The notes under the pieces: generated by a model
The model's input: the letters and a program-made list of their open reading frames with translations, nothing else
The model's database searches: none
What the model was told of the DNA's origin: nothing
Shown: positions 6,721-14,317 of the stretch, one piece after another
Layout of the letters: each line of letters begins with the position of its first letter
How positions within the stretch are numbered: the first letter of the stretch is position 1
Made by a program: the position numbers and the translations under genes
Source of the DNA: CALTSX01 sp051647685
GTDB taxonomy: Bacteria; Chlamydiota; Chlamydiia; Chlamydiales; CALTSX01
Length of the DNA stretch: 28,611 nucleotides
NCBI GenBank assembly: GCA_051647685.1
Contig: JBOFEG010000039.1
Location: 1-28,611 of the forward strand
Direction of reading: 5' to 3'

Positions 6721-9660
6721 TTAATGAGGAACTTTTTGATCAAGAATTTCAAAATCGTTAATCTGAAATTGTCTAATAGCTTGCTTTTGACTATCTGTAA
6801 GAATAGTTATGTGTTCCAGAACACCAAGTAATAATTTAAAACGTCTTGGAACAATATGTTCGTATTTAATAATAAAAGGAGCAAAAAACCGAATATATAA
6901 GTCATATAAGGCATTAGAATCATTTTCTCTGCCAAGACGTAAATTGTATATTGCTTCATCAATAGAGGAGCTTGTGTTTCCTCGATCTTTATTATCTTTA
7001 CAAGCAGATACCATAATTTGAATTTGGTATTTCTCTTTCACGAAATCTTTTAAATAAGAGTAAAAAATCATTAATAGAATTTGTTGGTCTTTATGATTTA
7101 AAGGCTTACTCCCGAAATATAGATTATGAAGCTGGTCTAGTAAATCTATAAACTGTTTTTCTAATGTGTCTTTATCTTTATAAAAATATTTTTTTAATTC
7201 TACTGGAAGTCTAAATCCATTTTTTTCCTGCATTAAACTATCAATTAAGCCTCTTTTCCATTCATCTGTATCTTCAACATAGTTTAGCATCACTCCATCG
7301 AGTGGAAGCGCCATAAAAAAGAAATGAGTGGGATGAGTGGTCTCATGGTTTTGAATCGCTCGAGATCGACTATATTCTCTCGAAGTTTCACTGGTCATAT
7401 TTTGATGATTGACATACAAGACAGCCTGGTTTAAGTCTCTAGATCGATTAAGAAAGGCACCGTATTCTGGAACTGTGGTTGCATTGTAATTTTTTAAGAG
7501 AGTACTACCGAGTCGTTTTATAAAATGAGTTAAGAAATTATCTGTGTGTTGTGGTGCATTGATAATTCCAGTTTCGATAGTCGGGGTTCCATGACGCATG
7601 TAAATGATTTCATAAGGTTTGTTTTTACTAGAACTTTTAACAGTGTGTATAGATCGAATTTCGGGAATATTAGAATATTTAGTTGGATCAAAATTGATGC
7701 CAAGTTCTCCGGCAAGTTTTTGTGAATATAGAGCGAGAAGTTCTTTTTTTGATGGAGAATTTTTTAGTTGATCATTTGTTGCAATAATTGCATCAGCGAT
7801 TGTATACATTGATAGTTCTGATGGTGACTTTAAGCTATTATTTGTAGCTTCGTGTAAAAACTGCTCAATGAAATTAGTCATGACATTCCTTGTAAATTGA
7901 TCATAACATAATTTTTCTAACCTTTCTCTCGTGCTGCTCTCTAGTGTTGTGTCTCTTAATAATTTTCGTGTCAGGTCTACATACTGTCTATATTTTTCCC
8001 TCGAATCCAGATTCTCTTGATTCAGTATGGATTTGAGTTCATCTAAATTGCTGTCTGAACTGAATTCAGTAAAACTTCCCTTAATTACTCGTAATAGATG
8101 AGAATATTTTTCTAAATGAAATGGATTCTTTGGAGACAAGAAAATTGGAGTAGAGTGCTTTATAGAAATAGTTGAAGCAGGAAATGCTGGTATGTTTTCC
8201 ACATCGGATGTTTGAATAAATTCATAACTATCTAGTATTTCATTTTCGACAAATTCTTGATTATTTTCGCTTAAGACAACGCGTTTATCATCTATTTTCT
8301 CATCACTTGACTCAGTATTGTATTCCTTATTAACAAATCTCTTTTTTTGGATATTTATTTGGTCTGATTCATCATTAATTGCAGTATGAGAAGAAAGTTC
8401 ATTTTCTATATTATTTATATCAGAATCAGAAAGGGTAGTAAAATCTTCTCGATCTTCTGGACCATATAACTCTTCTGTGCTTCCATATATATTTTGACTT
8501 AAAAGTGGAGTAGTTGGATCTTCATCATCTGATTCATTTATATCAGAATCAGTAGAAGAGTTTAAAATTTTATATTCTATATGAGGTTCACAGCTAGAAG
8601 AACTAATCGAGCTATGATCTGATTCATCATCACAAGGATCTTCTGATTTATTCACATCGGAATTACTAAAAGAGGTAAGATTCTTATCTTCCGAGTCACT
8701 TTTACGATGTAAAGAATCAGAAGATCCTTGTTCTGCTTCCTCAGCAGAAAAAATAATAGAATCTGTGATCTCAGAGGGATGTAATTCTTGAGTACTTCTA
8801 GGTATATTTTCACTTATGTTTGGATTAGTCAGATCTTCATTATCTGACTCACTTGTATCTGAGATACTAGAAGAAAAGAAATGCTTACTTTTCATATAAG
8901 ATTGGTCACTAAAAGAACTAGTCGAGCTATAATCTGATTCGTCGTCAGAAGAATCTTCAGAGGAACTTGTTTTGCTGTAATTTCTGGGTGTATTTTGATT
9001 TCTAAAAACTGGATTAAATATAGGGTTTGGTTCACGATTCGTGTCCGGCGTAGGAGTTTGAGGATTTTCTTGTCGTCTAGTAATAGATGGTTCCTGTTGG
9101 GATCCTACGCAGTAGTAATAATTGTTTGTTGTATGAGTACTACAATCGATTCTATTTCTAGAAATGTTAGTGGAAGGTTCTTTATCACTACTTATTCTTT
9201 TATTTTTTTCATTGCTTCTACTTCGCTTTGAACGAGTTCTTGCGTTACTTTTCGGATTCTCTTTAGAAGAACCAAAAAAACTTCTATCTGCAGAATCACT
9301 TTCAGTCGAAGAATCACCTGATATTTCGCCCCATAATAATGCAATTTTTTTCATAATATCTCTTCTGACTGCATCTACAGCCCTTTGTTCTGGGTTCAAA
9401 GGTTCGGAAGAGGGTAGTAAAGAGATCCAAGGTCCGTCGTTAGAGATACGTATGTTTAAACAACTATCCGTAACCCTCATATCTACAGGCACTTGCGAAG
9501 AAATAGACCTAGATCGGACATTATTTTGAAAAAGGGTTGAGTTTGCAAGCTGTTGAATTTCGTTTTTAATTAACGCAGGAATAGTTTCTTGTAGGACGGG
9601 AGAAAGGCCTCCTAGGCTAGGATAGGCATTATGTATAGTAGATTTCCAATCCTGAGTCAT
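6721..9660 (-). CDS. Large Ser/Asp/Glu-rich protein with C-terminal CX5R phosphatase-like motif; candidate secreted effector
   Basis: Not recognised as a named family. The 979 residues divide into an N-terminal predicted helical part (1-110), a basic Arg/Lys/Ser stretch (about 135-165), and a long low-complexity acidic region (about 225-500). That region holds a roughly 106-residue internal repeat built around DDESD(Y/H)SS(T/I)SS. A folded C-terminal region covers about 540-979. The C-terminal region contains VSACKDNKDRGN. C887-K-D-N-K-D-R893 fits the CX5R phosphatase loop and resembles CKSGKDRT of IpgD/SopB-type phosphoinositide phosphatases. A YMRHGTPT string lies at 688-695; RHG recalls histidine phosphatases but may be coincidence. 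There is no signal peptide or membrane span, so export by type III secretion is inferred from architecture only. A minus-strand TATAAT (9700-9695) is the likely promoter. Downstream, AGATGT/ACATCT arms (about 6677-6702) form a weak hairpin. Confidence 0.8.
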   Translation of the reverse strand: MTQDWKSTIHNAYPSLGGLSPVLQETIPALIKNEIQQLANSTLFQNNVRSRSISSQVPVDMRVTDSCLNIRISNDGPWISLLPSSEPLNPEQRAVDAVRRDIMKKIALLWGEISGDSSTESDSADRSFFGSSKENPKSNARTRSKRSRSNEKNKRISSDKEPSTNISRNRIDCSTHTTNNYYYCVGSQQEPSITRRQENPQTPTPDTNREPNPIFNPVFRNQNTPRNYSKTSSSEDSSDDESDYSSTSSFSDQSYMKSKHFFSSSISDTSESDNEDLTNPNISENIPRSTQELHPSEITDSIIFSAEEAEQGSSDSLHRKSDSEDKNLTSFSNSDVNKSEDPCDDESDHSSISSSSCEPHIEYKILNSSTDSDINESDDEDPTTPLLSQNIYGSTEELYGPEDREDFTTLSDSDINNIENELSSHTAINDESDQINIQKKRFVNKEYNTESSDEKIDDKRVVLSENNQEFVENEILDSYEFIQTSDVENIPAFPASTISIKHSTPIFLSPKNPFHLEKYSHLLRVIKGSFTEFSSDSNLDELKSILNQENLDSREKYRQYVDLTRKLLRDTTLESSTRERLEKLCYDQFTRNVMTNFIEQFLHEATNNSLKSPSELSMYTIADAIIATNDQLKNSPSKKELLALYSQKLAGELGINFDPTKYSNIPEIRSIHTVKSSSKNKPYEIIYMRHGTPTIETGIINAPQHTDNFLTHFIKRLGSTLLKNYNATTVPEYGAFLNRSRDLNQAVLYVNHQNMTSETSREYSRSRAIQNHETTHPTHFFFMALPLDGVMLNYVEDTDEWKRGLIDSLMQEKNGFRLPVELKKYFYKDKDTLEKQFIDLLDQLHNLYFGSKPLNHKDQQILLMIFYSYLKDFVKEKYQIQIMVSACKDNKDRGNTSSSIDEAIYNLRLGRENDSNALYDLYIRFFAPFIIKYEHIVPRRFKLLLGVLEHITILTDSQKQAIRQFQINDFEILDQKVPH

Positions 9661-9694
9661 AGTTTCTACGCAATTAAATTATGTTTAAATCAAT

Positions 9695-9723
9695 ATTATA
9701 ACATATTTAATGATAAATTTTAA
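9695..9723 (-). promoter_or_regulatory. Probable sigma-70-type promoter of the 979-residue effector-like gene
   Basis: Minus-strand TATAAT (9700-9695) is a perfect -10. TTAAAA (9723-9718), 17 bases upstream, matches four of six -35 positions. The start codon lies about 35 bases downstream. In such AT-rich DNA a chance match is possible. Confidence 0.4.
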
Positions 9724-10043
9724 TTTATAATATGGTTTATAGATTATATTACTTAATAGAAATTAGTTATAATTACTTTTATCTTATTGTATATTAACAA
9801 GTTAGGGAAAAATCCTAACTAACTGATAACCAGTTGGATATATAATTACTAGAGTAAGTTGCTTTTAAGTCTTTGCAGTGTTACTCCTTAGGAAAGAGTC
9901 TTACTTCTGTAGACTGCGCTATATTTTGAGACATGAAATAATAATAGTTGATGGAGAATAGGGGGTAATAAGATTGATTCGAATAGTTTAACTAGAAATT
10001 TTTAATTAATTATTGCAAAGAGGAGCAAAATTTAATTATTTCT

Positions 10044-10070
10044 TTATTTAATACTAAAAAAATTAAATAA
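10044..10070 (-). terminator. AT-rich hairpin downstream of the C48 protease gene
   Basis: A perfect 9-bp inverted repeat (TTATTTAAT / ATTAAATAA, 9-base loop) begins about 18 bases after the minus-strand stop at 10089. The loop on minus is itself T-rich. No G/C clamp is present, so terminator function is tentative. Confidence 0.35.
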
Positions 10071-10088
10071 TATTTTTTATACAGAACA

Positions 10089-11930
10089 TTAAACTAAACC
10101 TGAATACGTATTTTGGATCAGGTTATTAGCGAGTTGATGTCGTATCTCTATAGGATTTATGAGTTTATTAATTATATCATCTTCAATAGCATCAAAAGAA
10201 TTATTATTAACTCTCTCTTCAATAAACTGTAGGCAAAACGCCCCGCAATTTATATTGTCAAAACTTCCTTGTGGAATGTTTTTCGCATTATATAAAACTT
10301 TCTCTTTAGAAAATGTTGGGGAGATAATTTTTTGTCCGATTTCGGTTAAGAAATCAAATACATTCTTACTCGATTGTTTTTCTGTTCTAGTTGTAAACCA
10401 ACTTTGCCGCTTGGGATCGAAGTATTCAATAGTTTCATTAGCTAAATTAATAACAGCTACAACTGCATGATCAACAGTCCATCCTTTTACAAGAAAAGGA
10501 AGAAAAATTACTTGATTACTAGGATGTTTATTTTTTAAATCACTTAAGAATTCAATGATTTTATCAGTTGTAATAGGTATATTACCATAGATTAAACGAT
10601 CATTGTAAATAAAATTAGGATGTTTATTTTTCAAGGCGTTTAAATATTCTGATGTAATTCCTGATAATAAAGGACAATTAGTATTGTTTAATAAGTTATT
10701 AAGAGCGATATCAAAGTTACTTTCAGTATTATCTTTTTCATCAAAAGAACCTATACTTTCAAAGTCGTCATCTAATTCGTTTTCATTTGATCTTTCTGTA
10801 ATTTCATTAGAATCAAATATTTCGAAATCATCGTCCGCTGATATAGATTCTTTTTCAACCTCGAGACGATTAACTAGCTCAAAATCATCCTCTGTTCCAG
10901 CATTTTCTTCTTGATGCACTTTTGTAAAAGTTATTTCTTCTGTGTCTAAAAAATTTTTAACTCTTAGCAAATGAATAGAATTAGGTACTAAATTAGGCTC
11001 TTCTTGTAAACGTTTTAGTTGGAAATGTTCTTCACATACAATTTCTGTTTTTTCTGGAAATTCTGGATCCCAATGGATATTTATATTTGCAAATATATCG
11101 GGTAGTTGGGTAGGTAATCGGCTCTCTCTAAGATCACGAATTATTGGAGTGATTATTTGTAAATCTTTATAGAAGTGATCCTGAGGATCTAAATCTGGAG
11201 TAGTATTGGAAGGAGTGGTTATACCCCAAGTTTTTGAATTAAATGGATTGAAAGTTTGTATATTTTTCCAAATCTGCTCAACTCGCGTCATGCTGCCAGG
11301 AGTTACGTAAGAGACATTTTGCATTTCCTCCACTAACTCTGGTGAGAGAGGTTGTATTATTTCAAAGCTATCTTCTATCTTACTATCCCTCTGCTCTTCA
11401 TTAGATGGGCTTTCAGGAGATGTTTCAACAGCGAGAGAAGCTATCAATGATTTATCTTGTAGACTTGAAATTTTCGAAATACTTTCTTCAAATTCATTTT
11501 CAGCTCTCTTATCAAATTTATAATTTTGAAAATTTAAGTCCATTTGAGTAGAATCTTTTTCTCCTTCTTCGGAGTAGTCTGCTTTCTCTAGCTCGAGAGT
11601 GTCAGGAGCTGTAGATTGAGGCGGCTTCAATATATCTAATGTCTCATGACGATCTAGTTTCTTTTGAAGTGTAGTATCTCGATATAAATAAGTGCCAATA
11701 AAAGTAGGAGGGTTACTAGTAAGAGCCCAGTTAGAAATTTCTACTGCTTTTTGAATAAAAGCTCCTCTTTGACTTACAATAAAATATGCGGTATCTCTAA
11801 TTTTTTTGAAAATAGGAGATACAAGTTCATATATTCTAAAGGATACACTAGATTGAGTAGAGTTATCTTGAGGCATTCTAGCCGCATCAGAAGCATTTAT
11901 TGTGTTGTGACTTTCTATTTTAATAGACAT
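10089..11930 (-). CDS. Ulp1/C48-family cysteine protease, ChlaDub-like candidate effector
   Basis: Predicted deubiquitinase/deSUMOylase/deNEDDylase-type protease acting in the host cell. The catalytic domain is residues about 410-600 of 613: H488 in TVDHAVVAV, D505 in EYFDPK, Q554 in IPQGSF, and C562 in NCGAFCLQF. H-D spacing is 17, equal to the reported H275-D292 of C. trachomatis ChlaDub1. H-C spacing is 74 against 70 there. All four catalytic positions of the CE clan are therefore present. Residues 1-400 are lineage-specific. They include a mildly hydrophobic stretch (about 30-75) without a clear transmembrane segment, and a long acidic region with repeated (E/D)D(S/D)FE motifs (F189, F350, F369, F390). 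There is no Sec signal, so type III export is inferred. The ATG lacks a Shine-Dalgarno. A 17-nt palindrome lies about 43 bases upstream. The gene is divergent from xerC and in tandem with the CX5R-motif gene. Confidence 0.85.
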   Translation of the reverse strand: MSIKIESHNTINASDAARMPQDNSTQSSVSFRIYELVSPIFKKIRDTAYFIVSQRGAFIQKAVEISNWALTSNPPTFIGTYLYRDTTLQKKLDRHETLDILKPPQSTAPDTLELEKADYSEEGEKDSTQMDLNFQNYKFDKRAENEFEESISKISSLQDKSLIASLAVETSPESPSNEEQRDSKIEDSFEIIQPLSPELVEEMQNVSYVTPGSMTRVEQIWKNIQTFNPFNSKTWGITTPSNTTPDLDPQDHFYKDLQIITPIIRDLRESRLPTQLPDIFANINIHWDPEFPEKTEIVCEEHFQLKRLQEEPNLVPNSIHLLRVKNFLDTEEITFTKVHQEENAGTEDDFELVNRLEVEKESISADDDFEIFDSNEITERSNENELDDDFESIGSFDEKDNTESNFDIALNNLLNNTNCPLLSGITSEYLNALKNKHPNFIYNDRLIYGNIPITTDKIIEFLSDLKNKHPSNQVIFLPFLVKGWTVDHAVVAVINLANETIEYFDPKRQSWFTTRTEKQSSKNVFDFLTEIGQKIISPTFSKEKVLYNAKNIPQGSFDNINCGAFCLQFIEERVNNNSFDAIEDDIINKLINPIEIRHQLANNLIQNTYSGLV

Positions 11931-11972
11931 AGTGTAATTTATTTATATTTTTATTGTTTTAATTCGAAATTT

Positions 11973-11989
11973 ATACTATTAAATAGTAT
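11973..11989 (-). promoter_or_regulatory. Palindrome upstream of the C48 protease gene
   Basis: ATACTATT-A-AATAGTAT is a perfect inverted repeat with 8-bp arms and a one-base centre, 43 bases before the protease start. On minus it overlaps a -10-like TAGTAT/TATAAA region, so it is placed like an operator at a promoter. Function is inferred from position only. Confidence 0.35.
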
Positions 11990-12090
11990 TAAAAATAAAA
12001 TAAATACATTTTTTGAAAATTATTAATATAAGCTAGGTAATAGCATCGTTATATATAATTATCTTATATGCAATAACTAAAGGGTTAAAA

Positions 12091-12107
12091 GCCACTTTTT
12101 AAGTGGC
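12091..12107 (+). promoter_or_regulatory. xerC: Hairpin just upstream of the xerC ribosome-binding site
   Basis: GCCACTT-TTT-AAGTGGC is a perfect 7-bp stem with a 3-base loop, 8 bases before the AAGGAG of xerC. A -10-like TATAAT lies at 12054-12059, so the hairpin would be in the xerC leader. On minus it is followed by TTTTAA, which would resemble a terminator, but no minus-strand gene ends here. Confidence 0.4.
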
Positions 12108-12127
12108 TGTTGCATAAGGAGTTGAGC

Positions 12128-13063
12128 TTGATTCTTGAAAAATCTATTTCTCTTTTTATTGAATATCTACAAACGATTAAGAATGCTTCCCCTCATACTA
12201 TAAGAGCCTATACTTCAGACTTAAAAATTTTTTTAAAACATTGTAACTCACCTGATTCTTGTAACGAGATTTCAGTGCAACATATTGATAGAAAGATACT
12301 TAGATCTTTTATTTCTTTCTTACATGAAAGAGGATTGTCAAAGAAGTCGATACATCGGGTATTTGCCGCTATTTCTTCTCTATTTGGCTACCTTAGGGAA
12401 AATCAAATTATTTGTAAAAATCCTGTCGGTATGATTGATTTACCTAAACAAGAGAAATCTCTCCCATATACTGTAACAACAAATATGATAGAAAGTTTTT
12501 TACTCCTTCCTGATTCAACTACCTATTTAGGCTTGAGAGATCGAGCTATTATGGAATTATTATATAGTTCAGGTATTAGAGTAGGGGAACTAGTCGCTTT
12601 GAATAGAGCGCATCTAGATGGAACCGCTCTCGTCATGAGGGTCTTTGGAAAAGGTAGAAAAGAAAGAATAGTTCCTATTACTCAATCTGCTTACAAGGCT
12701 ATTATGCGATATGTCACTCATAGTAAATATAATACAGATACAAAAGCATTGTTTTTAAATAAACTCGGGGTCAGATTATCCGTCAGATCAGTTGATAGAA
12801 TATTTTCGATATACTGGAAACAAAGTGGTTTTACACATAAAATCACACCACATATTCTGCGTCATAGTATTGCTACTCATTGGTTAGAACGCGGCATGAA
12901 TCTCAGAGATATACAAAGTCTTCTCGGTCATAATTCTATGATAACTACAACTATTTATACTAAAGTAAGTGGATCGTTGCAGAAAATAGTTTATGACGAA
13001 TGTCATCCTTATAGTGAACAATTTCTACTGAAAAGAAAAAAAGAGAAAATAGAGGAGCAATAA
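12128..13063 (+). CDS. xerC: Tyrosine recombinase XerC
   Basis: Resolves chromosome dimers at dif together with XerD and FtsK. The N-terminal SAM-like core-binding domain (FIEYLQTIKNASPHTIRAYTSDL) is followed by the catalytic domain. All catalytic residues are visible: R151, K175, H242, R245, H268 and nucleophile Y277. They lie within two or three positions of E. coli XerC (R148, K172, H240, R243, H266, Y275). Length is 311 residues with the chosen start. The open frame allows a TTG at 12110, but AAGGAG at 12116-12121 points to the TTG at 12128 (six-base spacing), so a non-ATG start is used either way. The last codons overlap the 3' end of rnpB on the opposite strand. XerC rather than XerD is favoured by residue numbering, not proven. 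Confidence 0.9.
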   Translation: MILEKSISLFIEYLQTIKNASPHTIRAYTSDLKIFLKHCNSPDSCNEISVQHIDRKILRSFISFLHERGLSKKSIHRVFAAISSLFGYLRENQIICKNPVGMIDLPKQEKSLPYTVTTNMIESFLLLPDSTTYLGLRDRAIMELLYSSGIRVGELVALNRAHLDGTALVMRVFGKGRKERIVPITQSAYKAIMRYVTHSKYNTDTKALFLNKLGVRLSVRSVDRIFSIYWKQSGFTHKITPHILRHSIATHWLERGMNLRDIQSLLGHNSMITTTIYTKVSGSLQKIVYDECHPYSEQFLLKRKKEKIEEQ

Positions 13064-13442
13064 GCCGGATTCTGTCCTTAAATTAAATTTGATAGAACTT
13101 AACTTAAGTGGTAATCATTCATCTAGAAACCTTGTTGCCAAGGTTTTCGAGCGAATCTTTGAAAAAGTTTTCTGTGGATCCACAGTATTATAACTTTTTC
13201 TATCTTGCTTCGGATAGGGTTTATAACTTTCTTTTTCTCAAAAGAAAGGTCAATTCCTTAAACTGACATTTTCATCCTATATCTATTATGAAATATTTCA
13301 TAATGATCGGGCTATTTTCTGTTACACTTTCCGTAACCTCACGGTCCCCAGCCTTTCGCTGGTATCCTGATCCTGTGAAGTCCAGACTTTCCTCTACTGC
13401 TATAAAACAATAGCGATTACCTCGCGCCTCTGGATTTCTCTT
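13041..13442 (-). ncRNA. rnpB: RNase P RNA (M1 RNA)
   Basis: Catalytic RNA that matures tRNA 5' ends together with RnpA. On minus the conserved regions appear in order. GAGGAAAGTCTGGACTTCAC (P4 5' strand region) comes first, then AGCGAAAGGCTGGGGACCGTGAGG, then the AACAGAAAATAGCCCG core, and finally ACAGAATCCGGCTTAT near the 3' end (P4 3' strand and GGCTTAT). Ends were set by helix P1: AAGAGAAA and AGAGG at 13442-13427 pair with CCTCT and TTTTCTCTT at 13055-13041. This is followed directly by TTTTTTCTTTT, so P1 may double as a terminator stem. The gene is about 400 nt, a normal size. Its 5' end is only 6 nt behind the stop of the upstream cdsZ-like gene, and its 3' 23 nt overlap xerC in antisense. 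Exact ends are estimated. Confidence 0.92.
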
Positions 13443-13448
13443 AAATTT

Positions 13449-14216
13449 TTATGTAGTGAGCGCTTTGCGTCGGCGTTTTCTCGAAGAGCTTCCACCGGAT
13501 TCTAAGGCAGCACTCTCTTGCCAATAATGAATCCTTGAACAATGCTCACAGAAGGTTAAATTTTCTCCTTTTCGAACAAGGTTTTCATGCTGAGGGGTTA
13601 AGCTAATATGACAACCGCTGCAAACTCTATTTTCTAATGGGACTATTACGCGATCTTTTTTATTGTATAGTAATTTTTCATAGATCTTCAAAATATTTTC
13701 ATCTGCTTGTCCAGTTAAATGCTCTCTTTTTTCTTGTAATGAGCGTCCCTCTTTGTTGATTGCATGAAGACTTGCTTGAATTTCTTCTTCAAGTTTTAGG
13801 CTATTAGCCTCAGAACTCTCTAAACTTTCTTTAATTTTTTCTAGAATCTCTTCTTCAGAGACTCGTTTGTCAACGAGATTAGATACATTTTGTTCTAAAG
13901 AAATTTTCTCTCTTTCAACAGAAGTCATTTCTTGAGTTAATGTATTAAATTCATCTACTTTTTTGACCGTAGCCTGATGTTGTTCTAGTTTTTTAATTTT
14001 AGCTATAAAATCTTCAATTTTTTGTTCAAAAAAAGCAATTTGTTCGTTCAAGCTAGCGATTTCTGCTTCTTTTTCTCGATATTGCTCATCTAGATCATTC
14101 CGAAGTGAGAGTATTTGTTGTAATTCTAAATTGCGTTGTTTCTTCAATCGCATTAAACGAATCATTTGAATATCGAGCTCTTGAATTTCTAAAATAGGCT
14201 TTAAAACCTCTAACAT
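13449..14216 (-). CDS. cdsZ: Coiled-coil protein with C4 zinc ribbon, CT398/CdsZ-like
   Basis: The 255-residue protein is almost entirely coiled coil from about 5 to 185. It then has a zinc ribbon with C199xxC202 and C223xxC226 (CSGCHISL... FCEHCSRIHYW), and ends in a basic tail (RKRRRK). This is the COG1579 layout and fits the C. trachomatis CT398 protein (CdsZ). CT398 has been reported to contact sigma-54 holoenzyme components and the type III secretion ATPase/stalk apparatus. A role linking secretion and regulation is therefore possible here, but rests on homology by architecture. AAAGGA seven bases before the ATG supports the start. It is divergent from glyA and lies 6 nt upstream of rnpB on the same strand. 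Confidence 0.8.
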   Translation of the reverse strand: MLEVLKPILEIQELDIQMIRLMRLKKQRNLELQQILSLRNDLDEQYREKEAEIASLNEQIAFFEQKIEDFIAKIKKLEQHQATVKKVDEFNTLTQEMTSVEREKISLEQNVSNLVDKRVSEEEILEKIKESLESSEANSLKLEEEIQASLHAINKEGRSLQEKREHLTGQADENILKIYEKLLYNKKDRVIVPLENRVCSGCHISLTPQHENLVRKGENLTFCEHCSRIHYWQESAALESGGSSSRKRRRKALTT

Positions 14217-14317
14217 ATAGAGTCCTTTTTATGGAATAAAATCTAGATTTGTAAAGACTACATTATCTCATTTTGTTAATATAACTCAATTAAAAACCAT
14301 TTCTTTTTGAGTTCATA

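Larger units (their letters stand above)
9661..10088. other. 428-bp intergenic region with hairpins, no gene seen
   Basis: Very AT-rich spacer between the two effector-like genes. It holds the promoter described at 9695-9723. Two adjacent perfect hairpins lie at 9800-9820 (AGTTAGG/CCTAACT, 7-base loop) and 9821-9835 (AACTG/CAGTT). An imperfect one lies at 9891-9907, and a 9-bp AT hairpin sits behind the protease gene. The stretch 9840-9960 has somewhat higher GC than its flanks but no open frame of note and no tRNA-like fold that I can see. A small RNA or a decayed gene is possible but unproven. Confidence 0.5.

Noticed and set aside
8400..9000. Repeats that could suggest a CRISPR or satellite array
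   Set aside because: They are in-frame codon repeats of an acidic Ser-rich protein, with no uniform repeat-spacer pattern.
9164..9529. Plus-strand ORF of 121 codons
   Set aside because: Antisense to the Ser/Asp-rich part of the 979-residue gene; low-complexity codons create an open opposite frame.
12110..12127. Earlier TTG start for xerC
   Set aside because: It precedes the AAGGAG ribosome-binding site, which points to the TTG at 12128.
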